From contig NC_088297.1 in the NCBI RefSeq assembly GCF_032854445.1, positions 5,953,991-6,017,990 of the forward strand: 64,000 bases of DNA, read 5' to 3'. This DNA is from Liolophura sinensis. Lineage: Eukaryota > Mollusca > Polyplacophora > Chitonida > Chitonidae. This document shows, in pieces, positions 35,283-47,284 of the stretch (the stretch's first letter is position 1; each line of letters opens with the position of its first letter). The position numbers were made by a program, and so were the translations under genes. The notes beneath the pieces were generated by a model. That model was not told the origin of the DNA. It saw nothing but the letters and a program-made list of their open reading frames with translations, and ran no database searches.

Positions 35283-35880
35283 ATTTTACAACCACATATC
35301 TTCATTTTTATACGATTATCATGTTGATGTTACGAACTACGGTATACATAAAACATAACCAAAACAGAAACAATAATAATGGCACAAAATCACCGTTCAC
35401 TAAAATCAAGCTTTGAACAGAATATTTCTTTTCGTTTAAAACATTCCACAAGTAATGCATATAGGTGATAAGATATCTCCGTTCTTTTATTAGGTGCTGC
35501 ACAAGTCTGTTTTTAATCATCAAACGTGTTACATAACTTACGGGTATCTGACTAATTTTACAAACACCTCAGACACAGAGAATATTATAAGTGTGTGATT
35601 TGCGATGATATATTAGTTCGAGTTTTCGGAGGTCGTCCTGTCGTATCAGTTGAGCTCAAAAAGATGAAAATACATGTATATTTGGTTTCAAAATGACTGA
35701 GCTAACAGACTCTGTCATTTATCTGCCATTTGCTCTACTTTCCGCATGTCTGCTTTCTTACATAAGATATAATGCAGTTTTCATTTCACAAAAGTTCGCC
35801 AGGGCTAAATGAAATACAAACTTTCTGCTACGAAAAGGGAGTCTATCAAACATTCATCCCATTGCATCTTTAAAACATAT

Positions 35881-35926
35881 GTGAAATATTCTTCAGTAAG
35901 GCGTGAAACGCCAATCTAATAAATAT
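35881..35926 (+). repeat. SINE A-type tail fragment
   Basis: GTGAAATATTCTTCAGTAAG followed by GCGTGAAACGCCAATCTAAT matches the last 45 bp of the A-type SINE. Nothing upstream belongs to it. Confidence 0.8.
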
Positions 35927-37317
35927 AAAACAAATCTAAACTTAGGCGTCGATACGAATGAGAAAAAAGAAAAACAATACAATGTTTCGAACTTTAGTGT
36001 ACTAGAGACTGCGTTTGTTAGTTTGCTTGCATGTTTTTTATTTTTCCGAATGGTGATTTATGTCACTGTCAGTATTGTTTTGCTGACATCACAGAAATGT
36101 TTCTTTTCAAGTCTACATACTGGTAGTGCTGCCTCACTGATATAACAACCTACCCAGTCACTCAGTTACAGTTTTGACCAGTACTTGGCGTATGGAAATG
36201 CTAATGTTGTTTAGAGAGACTTTGCTTTATACCTTTAGCATAAACCACACCAGTAATGATGGCCAATATGTGGAGGCGAGACGATCATTGTCATAAAATG
36301 TATATTAGTATCAGACGATTTTACGCCTAAGGTATAACAAAAATATGTTCGTTCATTCTGTACTTCCGTGACAAGAATAATAACGGACTATTCGTTTGAA
36401 AAAGTCCGTGGTGGCGTTTCAGCTTTTTAATGTATATTTTAATGTATTAAATGATCCTGTGTTAAATACGAGTAAAATAAAAAAAAGAAAGACAGAAAAC
36501 CTATCTAAACAAAAAAATAGACATGGATCGCGATGTACGTATAGCGAAGTCGTTTGTCAGCGCAATGGCCAGCATATGGAAGACGACTGCACGGTTGTCG
36601 TGTTCAGCGTGAACCAGATACCAAGTGAACTTCATCTATGCAAAAGAATATCTGAGACCCCAGCAGATTTACCTCATTCTAGCATAATGCAGGGGTCTGG
36701 CCTTGGTTCTTTGCACACTCTATCATATAACAAAGTGGCTATACAATAGAGGCAGATCCGCGGCTGTGATGCTGCGAGCCACGAACAGAGATCATTGTCC
36801 TGCCAATGGGTTCTGTTGGCATACACAGGCACGTTGTCATGACAACGACTATTAACAAAATGGCTTCTAAAATAACCGGGGGATGCATTGATATAACAGA
36901 ATAATGAGTGAGACAACATGATACTGTAAACTGGCTGCAGTCATGTTAGGATGTGTATCAAAGGCTTGCGTTCTGATGATTGTCGTAAAGAGAGAGCTAA
37001 AACACTCGTTCAATGAGGACAACGCGCCCCATTGTACTGCTTATCAGGTGAATAGCTATCCAGTAACGGCGGACGACGTGACGTCATTGCTACGGTGGCG
37101 TCTCGTGCGGCAACATGTAAGTAGAAAAAGATTTGAAAACAACACACTGAAATAAAAATATATAACCAAAAACATATCGTCAATATTGTGCCGTTGTTTA
37201 CTACGAGTAAACGACTAGGTGATTTGCAGATGGTCAGATCGATATCAAAACTGTCAGTGAACAAAGGCGTGGATTTGCCCCGAGCGATGCTTTATACGGG
37301 ATGACTGATTAGATCCG

Positions 37318-37321
37318 ATGC

Positions 37322-37381
<60 letters not shown>

Positions 37382-37386
37382 GATGC
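37318..37386. repeat. TA dinucleotide microsatellite inside a larger palindrome
   Basis: About 28 TA units bounded by ATGCCCATA on the left and TATGGGAT on the right, which are complementary. The whole block is one perfect palindrome able to form a cruciform. Confidence 0.9.
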
Positions 37387-38551
37387 TGCACAAGACTTTC
37401 CCATTTGTATAGCCTTATCTATGTGACCAACGCCTATAACGGGTTCTACCTACAGTCAGATAACATGACTGTGAACACGTCACGGATGGTTGACACAAAA
37501 TGACGAGTACTGAGAGAGGTTTTCAGCAGAGAACTTTTTTATTCATGGCCTGATTTATTCAAGAGTAAATTTTTTACACCGAATGACGTCAAAAGTTATC
37601 GATGTATTCAGTATGTTATATTTATATATCTTTTTTCCTAATCAACCTATGATTTAAATTGCTAATCTTTATTAATGATATACATGGGCACCTTTGACAA
37701 CTAGCGCATTTCATCTCGACCGTAGACCCTAGCAAAGCCAGCAAAACCAACCATTACATAACCGAATGTACTTGTAACGGATTGTTACATGATTCGAATA
37801 TGTGTAACCACGGGCAACAAATTACAGCAAAACCGACCGTCACCTGTAACACACCTTAAAGATTGAACGTGAAATATGGCTTAAATAACTTTATTTAAAG
37901 ACGACTGAATTACCTGAAGATGTTTATGTTTGAGACTCAGGAAGAAAAGAAAATGACGAATAACCAAGGCCACCGACCCAAGATGGAGTCGACAATTTCT
38001 GAAGACAGACAAAGATAACCGAAAAGGTACGCATGTTACGACAGACTCGCAGTCGGTATTATAAGGTAAACACTAATCGGATTGGAACATATGAAGTACG
38101 AGGATATATGCCGTTTGATCTTATGCCCACGTCAGTTTTGTCTTCGTCGAAAGTGCACGCAGGAGCCGAGAAAAAGTGGATCAGCTTTCTGTGAGCAGGA
38201 GTTCGCGGGAGATGCCACATGTCTATCTATATCTAAACAGACTCAAAAATAGCTGTGCGGAGAATGCTCTTCGATAGTCAAAAAGCCCCTAATTTATTCC
38301 TGGTTACAGCGTTGGCTGTACACCTGAATGCTAACCAGACGTTCAAGGAACGGAGATACTGATCGAGGGATTATATACACAGTTACTATACATAATAAAC
38401 GCTTAGCGGTAAACCACTGGCCAGTTGGCTGTCGATCTGTGGATATTGTGTAACATTCAAAGACAGCATCTGCAATACCGGCGATTCCTTCCCATCCCGG
38501 CATACTTAGAAATAGTGTAAATATTTGAAAGACACATTTGCACGGCGCTCT

Positions 38552-38599
38552 CGAGGTGCAAAGTTGCCGTCAAAGGCTCATTTGACAAATTGCACCTCG
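38552..38599. other. Inverted repeat / hairpin, 10-bp outer and 5-bp inner stem
   Basis: CGAGGTGCAA (38552-38561) pairs perfectly with TTGCACCTCG (38590-38599). Inside it TCAAA pairs with TTTGA around a 6-nt loop, giving a 48-nt structure with an asymmetric internal loop. GTGCACCTTGCA just downstream repeats part of the stem sequence. Confidence 0.6.
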
Positions 38600-39715
38600 G
38601 CGAAGCCTGTGCACCTTGCAAATAAATACAACTGACCAATCAGAACGTTCCTGCTGTGAGTGGAAAAGGCGAGGGTGTTGTAACAGTAAATTGATGCGTG
38701 CTACGAGTGGGTAAGGTTACTCACAAGACCATGCCATCAGCTCTTGAGTGCCCCTTTTACCACTGCCCTACCCCTGTACCATGTGCCTTTAACCATTAAC
38801 GTGTGTAAACTCCTCCCTCAACACACGAAAACATACTGAATGCGTTATACGACTAAATATACCAACCAAGAAAAAGTAGCCTTGTTTCAGAAAAGAAAAA
38901 TAAGCAGTCTGTTTGGTTTGACGCATTCGTCCTTTGTTGCTACAATATGGCTTAATTACCAGTAGTCATTCGTTCAATCACTCATCTATGGTTTGATGAA
39001 ACATTACTTAACAATCTTCTGAGTAATGTATGTTTATACCTTCTGGAGAGACGTCTTGGTTTCCCCTTATTCTGTAGAATCTCCAATCAAAGTTTCGCCA
39101 CATAACGATAATGCAGACCAGATAGACAAGCTTAACCGTGGATTTTCATGATAATTGCGACGGGTTAAGAACTCAATTTTCTGCCGTTTTGACACGTCAG
39201 AAGTGCTCGAAAGTGTGGATACAGGAAAGAATGTTTTACGAGCTCTTATGACTTGCAGTCATGTAAACCTTTCTGGCAACGGTTTGGAAAACTGACTCTT
39301 TCGTTACGGAGTTGTACCTAAAATATTTTGTCAGGGAAGATTTGCGGCGATGGACTCAGCGGGAGTCTACGTAGACACACACACGTTAACAGAGCTCGGA
39401 TATTTGTCGGTTGTATATTACAACAGTTAAGTGGCTATTTCAACTCGGGACACAATGGTAATAACTTGGCAATGCCTTGACAGGCAGACTTGCTCTTCTT
39501 GGCAAAATTAAGACGTTTCGGACTCTCGCACGGGACGAAGCTAAAACTGGCAACTAATTAACCAAACCAATTAACCTAAGAGTAGAATCTGACCAGATTG
39601 AACCAAATATTTCTTCGCCACAGTTACATCGAATTAAGAAAAACCCTTTCTGTCTGACTTATTTTTCCATACGGTTTATCTGACTTGTACACGCTGTTGC
39701 TTTGATCGCTTTGAG

Positions 39716-40076
39716 TTTTTTATTTCTTCATTTGATTGGTGTTTTACCCCGTACTCAAGAATATTTCACTTTTCACGACAGCGGCCAGAATTATGGTGGG
39801 AGGAAACCTGGTTGTAAAATTGCTTCGAATAGAACTAAATGCAATTTTTCGAGATATTGACACAATTAAGGGATGCAGCCGCGATCAACTTTGACTGCTC
39901 TCGGCATAAATCAAAAATTCCTTTTCTACAAAGGCCGGCCAAGTCTCCGTTTTCTCGTGGCTGCGACGTAAATATGACGTCACCAGACATGACCCAATGA
40001 AGGAGCGTTGAAAGGTCAAAGCAGCGCGATGCTTCTCTTCTTTTTCAGCCAATCAGGTGTGATTTATGTCGACCTT
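39716..40076 (-). repeat. Right copy of the 360-bp inverted duplication
   Basis: Reverse complement of 34923-35282, with the SINE (39716-39808) on the inner side. The SINE joins the unique part at the same base as in the left copy (GGTTGTAAAAT junction), so the SINE insertion came before the duplication. The 12-bp target-site duplicate expected beyond the tail is absent here, and no new flanking duplication is obvious. This makes it the derived copy. Confidence 0.93.
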
Positions 40077-41390
40077 CCTCCACTTGTGCTTAGAGGCACA
40101 CAGTGGTTAACAGAGAGCAGTATATATATTCGCTTGAAATATTCCGCAAGGCCGAAATTTACCACTATATTATTAATCGAGAAGATTGTAACAGAACAGA
40201 AATCCTCTCCGCAACCCGAGAGCCTTTGACACAAATATATAATTTGTACTTAAAATTTAAGCTACTTAAAATTAAAGCAAAAGCTGGCCCGCCTGTGGAT
40301 TTAAATCAGGGAATAATGTGTAGGTTGTAAATATAAATAGATACATGAAACACGATTTTCAGATGTTCTAATATTGTCCAGAATTTGCAGTGAATGAAGA
40401 TTGTAAAATATAGCGTATTATATAACATAATCATAACCAAAGTAACAAAACAAATCATAGATAAATGACCCACTGACATGACATAAGCTATTTTCGGGCA
40501 GACACAGTATATTTCCAAATGTCACTGACTGCAGACAGTGGAGATAGACGATGTTAAATCACGTATGGGAGTCTTTGTAGGGAACCTAAAACTTAGCTTA
40601 GTATCTACATTCAAACTGCAGCCATTCATTGTACGATACTGTCTCCTTTAAACGTGTTGCTTACAGGTCTCGTCTAGAACCCACACCGCGAGTGTTTCTG
40701 GTGGCAGAGATGCCGGAAGTGAGTTGTGCTCGTTACCGACTAATCACACGATAAATTAGTCAACAGTCTCTGACCTTACCCACTCGGGAATTACCCAAAT
40801 TATGCGATAGCAATAGGAATTGAGCGATAGCGATTGGACGTAGCGACCATCTCCACATCAGCACACGCCCCGTGGAGGTCTGGCATCATAGCCCATGACG
40901 ACCATGAGGGCAGGCTTTAGTAACCCGTCCCCTGGGGGATGCTAACTCACTTGATCTTTGACTTTCCTTTCGTCCGAAGATCGTCTCTTTCTTGAGTCAC
41001 GCTGTGATCAATTTCTGCTACTTTTGCTCCCACTCCCTTGCTATACATGTATCTCTCTTCTCCCCACCCACCATGTTCCCTTAGTCCCGACACCCTCTTT
41101 GCTGTGGCTCCCGATATGTGGAAATACGCCGCCGGTGCAATTCATCTTCCGATAACTTTACACAAGCATAGAAAACCCATTCTAAACACGCCGTAAGTTG
41201 TACCCCTCGCTAATTCCCCACGTGTTCTCAAAGTAACACTATAAGTAAGACCATTCTACTTGGCTCCGCATTCTACTAAAACAGTAAGTATATGCACCAA
41301 GATTCAGATGCTGAGACTAGAAAGGCCTGTAATTAATACCCACAGCTCAGTTACATTAATGCTGCAAATTACTCAATAATATAAAAGACG
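40077..41390. other. Unique DNA, nothing recognised
   Basis: No gene. Short frames of up to 75 codons without motifs. Confidence 0.45.
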
Positions 41391-41392
41391 TA

Positions 41393-41640
41393 CAGCACAG
41401 ACAGTAAAACCAGAGCAGCGATGACAGTGTGACAGACGTACAGCACCGTGAGTACAACCAGAGCAGCGATGACAGTGTGACACTGTGACAGCTGGCAAAT
41501 GGTAACACGTAACCGGCAAAATACGGCCTACGTCAGTGTACTTGAGATGGGGTTTTAATTCAACTGTTCATGTAAGTAGTGGCAAATCGCACCGCTTAAT
41601 ACCATGGCTTAGGCAGGTAAGCGAAAAAGGTATGTAGTGA
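41393..41640 (-). repeat. Rep-1 repeat with duplicated end
   Basis: Shared order on the given strand: GACGTACAGCACAG, GTAAAACCAGAGCAGCGATG, CAGTGTGACAG, GGCAAATGGTAACACGTAAC, AAATACGGCC, GGGGTTTTAATTCAACTGTT, CATG, ATACCATGGCTTA. The first segment (GACGTACAGCAC to GACAGTGTGACA) is present twice in tandem, about 50 bp each. Confidence 0.85.
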
Positions 41641-41764
41641 TATCACTTGCAAATTTAGTAGACGTTACTGGTCTAAAATTACTCAAAACGCTGCTGAAAC
41701 AAAGCAAATGGACCAGCAGACAGACAAATAACCAGGGGTATAACCAAGATCAAGGTAATGACTC

Positions 41765-43115
41765 CTGACACTCCTACCATACCTACTCCTTCCACGTGTA
41801 CTGTTAACACCCCTGCTCCTATCACACCTGCTCCTACCACCTCTTCTTCTGTCACACCTGCTCCTACCACCCCAGCTCTTACCATTCACTTTTCTATCAC
41901 GCTTTTTGCTACCACTCCTGCTCCTCCCACATCTACTCCTGCCACCTCTGCTCTTGCCACACATGCTCCTAAACCCCTGCTCTTGCCACACCTACTCCTA
42001 CCACCTCTGCTCTTGTCACACCTGCTCCTACCACCCCTACTTTTGCCACACCTACTCCTGCCACCTCTGCTCTTGCCACACATGCTCCTACCACCCCTAC
42101 TTTTGCCACACCTACTCCTGCCACCTCTGCTCTTGCCACACATGCTCCTAAACCCCTGCTCTTGCCACACCTACTCCTACCACCTCTGCTTTTGTCACAC
42201 CTGCTCCTACCACCCCTGCTTATAGCACACCTGCTCCTTCCACACCTGCTCCTACCACACCTGCTCCTATCACTCTTACCACGCCTACTTCCGTCCGCCA
42301 CCCCTGCTCCTATCACACCTGCTCCTACCACCTCTGTTTATATCACACCTGCTTCTACCACCCCAGCTCCCTTTTTTACCAAGCTTTCTCCCATCACTCC
42401 TGCTCCTCCCACTCCTACTCCTGCCACTTCTGCTCTTGCCACACCTGCTCCTACCACAACTACTTTTGCCACACCTACTCCTGCCACCTCTGTTCTTGCC
42501 ACACCTGCTCCTACCACCCCTACTTTTGCCACACGTACTCCTGCCACCTCTGCTATTGCCACACCTGCTCCTATCCCATCTACTCCTACCACGCCTACTC
42601 TTTAAACCTTTGCTCTTGCCACCCTGCTCCTAACACACTTCTCATACCACCCCTGCTCATACCACTTCCGTTCCCACCACCCCTGCTCCTATCACACCTG
42701 CTTCTACCACCTCTGCTCCTGCCACCTCTGCTCCTGCTACGCCTACTTCTACCACCCTGTTCCTATCACACCTCCCCCTACCACCACAGCTCTTACCACT
42801 ACCTTTTCTACCACGCTTTCTCTTACCAATCCTCCTGCTCCTCCCAGACGTACTCCTGCCACCTCTGCTCTTGCCACACCTGCTCCTACCACTTCCGTTC
42901 CCAGCACCTCTGCTTCTTTCACACCTGCTCCTACCACCCCAGCTCTACCACGCCTGCTCCTACCACTCCCGTTTCTCCCACACCTACTCCTGCCACCCCT
43001 GCGTCTTCCCCCCCTGCTCCTCTCTCACTTGCTCTTACCACCTCTGCTTCTACCACCCCTGCTGCTACCACACCTGTTTCTTCCAGCCCTGATACTACCA
43101 CACCTACTCGTAGCT
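41765..43115 (+). repeat. CT-rich tandem array built on a 15-bp unit
   Basis: Variants of CCTGCTCCTACCACC and CCTGCTCTTGCCACA repeat in 15, 30 and longer periods. The plus frames read as Thr/Pro/Ala repeats (TPAPTTPA), mucin-like at first sight: 155 codons at 41758-42225 and 147 at 42162-42605. The frame is broken by the same one-base-shorter variant (CCTAAACCCCTGC) at about 41968 and again at about 42148, about 180 bp apart. That shows the array amplifies without regard to frame. Confidence 0.93.
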
Positions 43116-44376
43116 GCATGTTAAATCTTGTTAAACATGCTCAACTACATTGATCACAGCATTCCAGGAATGTTCGCCCCGGTCACGCAGTTGATGTACA
43201 CCAAACAGACTCTTAGCTCCTGAATGGTAAGACGGGTCAAATGCAACTAAGAGGTTCATGAAGTGAAAGAATCTAAGTGTCAAGTCCGACATTCTTATAC
43301 CATTCGTATAAACCAAGATGGGGCGTAAGACGTATTTCTAAGACATCCTGAAACACAACTTCCAAAAGAAGTCAGAGAGAAGGGGTCTGTGAACTATTTA
43401 CTGATCTGTAGGGGTCATAAACAAGACATCCGTATAGCAATCGTCAGCCATAATGGTTGAAGTCATCAAAGATGCAGTCTCGACGGTTTTCATTGATGCT
43501 ATAAAGATGCAAAACATATCATATCGGAGAGTAAAAACTTAAATCGGTATCCAGATAATATACCCTTCTCGGCATACTCCAGCCGTGCTAGTTTATTAGC
43601 AGTCGTTAATAAAAAAAGTATCCATTTCATTGCAAATGTTTAGATATATACAACGTGGCGATGTTAATCAGTGCGATAAACATGCAATTTCTACACATTA
43701 ACACATACTGGTATTATATGTACAGCTAAACCCGGTATTAACTGACTATTAACACATCCCACAACTTGAGTGATCAAGAAGAAACAGTGGTGAAGGGGAT
43801 GAGGACGTTGGAGCTTCATTGTAATGACTGCATGGGAAAGGCGAATATGTCAACACGGTTTTACGTATATAACACGATTTACAAACCCATCTCAAAATAT
43901 GACACTTCTGATAAGTCAAGCAATGATGCAATCAATACCCTCGCATACAAATCCATGCACTAATCAATCGGCCTTGGGGCGAAAACCAATTGACCTAAGA
44001 ATGAACTGCGGACATCAATTACATGTACAATCGCTCATACAGAGCTATCTAATCAATAAGGCCTCGCGTAGCCGTCCGCGCAGAGAGTAATTGATTAGGT
44101 GTTGTTATTCGGACCGGATATGACGTAATCTTCACTGACATGCTGGGAAGAAAGCTGACCGAGTATGTGGGGGCCGTATGTTTAAAACCATCAGGGATTA
44201 CTCAACGTGACTGGGGGAAAAACATGAAGCCCCGTGTGTACAGATTACATCAACATCAAAGCCATCGATCGTCATGTAATGACTAAATCCATGACCTCCA
44301 AATGGTCAAAATTAAAATCTCGTGCTGCTCTCATGTTTGACGTCATACCCGAGTAATGTAACACCCCTAAACGAAA

Positions 44377-44435
44377 GACTCATTTTGACTCGATAATCCG
44401 GCAATGTACTTTGTCTTCATGAGTCAAAATGAGTC
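44377..44435. other. Perfect 15-bp inverted repeat with AP-1-like sites
   Basis: GACTCATTTTGACTC (44377-44391) is exactly complementary to GAGTCAAAATGAGTC (44421-44435), with a 29-nt loop. The right arm carries two TGAGTCA motifs (44420-44426 and 44430-44436), the AP-1/bZIP consensus, ten bases apart. Confidence 0.8.
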
Positions 44436-45689
44436 AGTAAGACTTAAATACAGTGTGTTTAGATGGCTAAATTCAAATAAAGGTGATCTACTACTAGGTT
44501 GGTCTACCTATACAGGTAAATCAGTCGATTGGGATACCACACGACCAAATTTGTACCTGTATACATTATCTACAGGCTGACGCCATTTCAGTTCAAGGCT
44601 GTGAACGTATAAAACAGAATAAAAAGGATAGGCCACATCATAACATTCTCAGACTGGTTCGCATACAATTCCATCTCCGCAGAGGTGGCTATATCAGTTG
44701 TTTTTCTGGACAAACCAGGAAGTAGGTCTCTCCAAGATATCCTGTTTTCAAGAAGGGGAAAAGTTAGGAATGCGGACCCCAGCTCCAAGAAGCAAGAGGA
44801 TTACAGAGGGTCTGGAGATCAGATGGTTTTAAAAATTCAGCCGCACCCGGTATCATAGCGACTTGAATTATCGATGACGTCATTGTGACGGACAGGAAAT
44901 GCCCAGCCATATACCCACTCTTAGATTCCATGGACTCTCCCTGGTTGAAGGTTCTCTCGCCATCACGCGTTATCACATATGCCTCTCTTTATGAATTGTT
45001 AAGCAAGGAAGCGATTCGATAGTTTTTGATTTAGTTAACTCTGCACGATGTATTCTGTATAGTCAAAGAAAGATGTTATCATGACCTCGGAATTTAATCA
45101 AAATTGCAATTATGTACTTGGCCAGTGTCGTGACAGAAGTCAAAATAGTCGCAGGAAAAATAGAGAGCAAACAGAGTATTCAATTTGCTGGCAACAAACC
45201 ACCAAAAAGTACTTGTCATTCTTGTCTGACAATAAATCCAAAGTTTCACAAATTTCAAACCTCGTTATAATGCTCAGTTTTCACCACGAAAGATCACACT
45301 GTGTTAAATTCGTCTTAAACATACACAAAGCTTAGGTGATTATCATTTGAAGTTCTTACATTCTAAGTACGTTGTTAACTCTCAACCCAAATCTCGATTC
45401 GTGCCCCCAAAATACCACGGAATTTGAGCCTGTGTGAAACGGGAAGGGGCGACGATTTGCAATAGAGTACAACCTGGCATCTTGCCCAGGATACAATGTC
45501 AGCGTGGGCCAAATTCTACCATGGTAGAACTCTTTATTATAAACATAAAAAAGAAATATGGAGCAACGTCAAAAGGTACCAGTCCCATGAGAAGTTCGCA
45601 CATTTCCCGAAAAAGTTATACCTGTGCCACAAACTGCATGTTTCATTTTGATATATATCTGCTATATCATTCAATCAAAACTGCTAAAA

Positions 45690-45770
45690 GTACTAAGAAA
45701 GTACAAAAAGTCAGAAATCGGAACAGATTCATGCAAAGGGAAGCGGACAACAGTATTCAGTGATGCCAGA
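45690..45770 (+). repeat. Rep-2 repeat fragment
   Basis: Shares AAGAAAGTA, CAGATTCATGCAAAGGGAAG and CAACAGTATTCAGTGATGCC with copies at 57.3, 61.1 and 61.65 kb. Only the central 60-80 bp are recognisable here. Confidence 0.55.
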
Positions 45771-46254
45771 TAGACGCTGAAGCGTTATACTTAAATTAAA
45801 CCCAAGGCCCCGGAATTCCGAAGCAATCTTAGACTTAAATCAAACCTTCATCCATCAGATTTGGTATGTTTCGTCCCTTTATCTTAGGTCATATTTGTTG
45901 TACAGTATCTCACCTAGAACTTTCGTTGCAAAGCAATGTTTTTACCTTGTTAGGTATAAAATAAAAATTTCATTAGGATTTGAAATCTTGACTTAAGTCT
46001 AAGATCTCTTCGTGATCAGGAGGCCAGATGCTCTTTGATTACGATCGTTCATAAAGGTTGAAATGTGATAGATTTCCAGACCTTCACGTTGTAGAACATG
46101 CATACTGGTTTATACTAGGTCATCCGTTTTCACATCCATTGACTTGTGTCATCAAGAATAAACTGAGATGATATGATGACTGGTCAGCTGGAGCGGGATG
46201 CACCTAACCTCTCCGTTTGCTAATCATGACCGAACAAATCTGCATCGTACCGTA

Positions 46255-46500
46255 TAAAAGATGTACAGCATAGAGAGTAAAACCAGAGCAGAGACGACGA
46301 GTGATAATTGGCAAATGGTCACACGAAACCGGTGAAATACGGCTACAACACAGAAAGCAGCGAGACAGTGTCATAGTTTGCAAATGGTCACACGAAACCG
46401 ATGAAATACGGCCTGTTGTCAATTTACGTCACTTAGGGTTTCATTCTAACTGTTTAACTGCGTAAATAGAAACAAATTAAACAGAACCTAGCATTATTGC
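46255..46500 (-). repeat. Rep-1 repeat with duplicated end
   Basis: GATGTACAGCATAGAGAGTA, AAACCAGAGCAGAGACGACG, TTGGCAAATGGTCACACGAA, ACCGGTGAAATACGGC is followed by a second partial version (CAGCGAGACAGTGTCATAGT, TTGCAAATGGTCACACGAAA) before CTGTTGTCAATTTACGTCAC and GGTTTCATTCTAACTGTT. It is the third copy in which the same terminal segment is doubled. Confidence 0.85.
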
Positions 46501-46504
46501 ATAA

Positions 46505-47284
46505 GCAGAATTAGATAAAAATGCAGTGATGTTGACTGCAATATATCAAACGTCACTGGTCTGGAATTATTCAAAATGATGTATTGTCATCACATTGCCG
46601 AGATCTCCTCGATAAGTTTTCTTCGCATACTAAGACACCAATGTCCCAAATTTCAGTTTCTAAATCGATCCATGTGCACAAAGGTTGACTTGCCTCCGCT
46701 TTCCTTCTCTGTCCTCGCAAAATTAATGTATACTAGTAATACAATGATGAGAGTTTAGGTGATATCCGTCCAAAGAAACCTTGAATGTAAGTGACATTAT
46801 CAGTAACCGGGAATTCAGACAACGAATGAAATCTGTGCCTAGTAGAAGGCTGGGAAAGAGGGGCGGGGTGGGCGGTGATTACCGCACCAGAGCAGTATAT
46901 ATCATCATTCAGTCGTCTGTGACTTCACGCCCAACCCCGGGGTCATTAAGTAACTGGAGGCCATACCACAGAGCCTGTCACGTGGCTGGTCTTGTTAACA
47001 GCGCTAGCAGGTGATATGAATCCGCGATGGCACGTGTGACCCCGGAAATTAACCCTGCGCGTGCCCCCAGACGTCTGGTTAGTTTAAAAGCCTATTTGCT
47101 GACGTCATAGACACTGGTCACGTGAGCGGGGTGGATGGGGTCATTTGAGTACTCATGTACGTACTTTCTGAATACGTTGTCAATGATCGTCAGTGATAGG
47201 TTGATAATAGCCTGAAACAAGGGACTTGTCCCAGTCAAAACAACGAACGTGCAGCATTTAGATTCAAGATATGATTCACTGATT
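46505..47284. other. Unique DNA, GC-richer, with clustered bZIP/bHLH motifs
   Basis: No gene recognised. 46975-47130 is listed as a possible regulatory region. Confidence 0.45.
46975..47130. promoter_or_regulatory. Cluster of three CACGTG E-boxes and one CRE
   Basis: CACGTG occurs at 46979-46984, 47031-47036 and 47119-47124, and TGACGTCA at 47100-47107, with a TTTAAAA TATA-like element near 47083. Four perfect six- or eight-base palindromic factor sites in about 150 bp is denser than expected by chance in AT-rich DNA. No adjacent gene is identified. Confidence 0.35.

Larger units (their letters stand above)
35295..39715. other. Spacer between the inverted copies, mostly unique
   Basis: No transposase or other recognisable ORF lies between the two inverted copies; the longest frames are 117 codons or fewer. 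Contents listed separately: a SINE tail fragment, a TA microsatellite and a hairpin. Inverted similarity stops at the SINE tails and does not extend inward. Confidence 0.55.
43120..46250. other. Unique DNA with one perfect inverted repeat
   Basis: No gene recognised. CREs occur singly (TGACGTCA near 44874). The inverted repeat at 44377-44435 and the Rep-2 fragment at 45690-45770 are listed separately. Confidence 0.5.

Noticed and set aside
34923-40076. A 5-kb DNA transposon with 360-bp terminal inverted repeats
   Set aside because: No transposase-like frame lies between the arms, there is no target-site duplication at the outer ends, and each arm ends inside a SINE tail, which fits duplication of a SINE-bearing segment better.
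41758-42605. Mucin-like Thr/Pro-rich protein
   Set aside because: The frame switches at propagated one-base variants within the array, and the opposite strand is open too, so a non-coding 15-bp repeat is the simpler reading.
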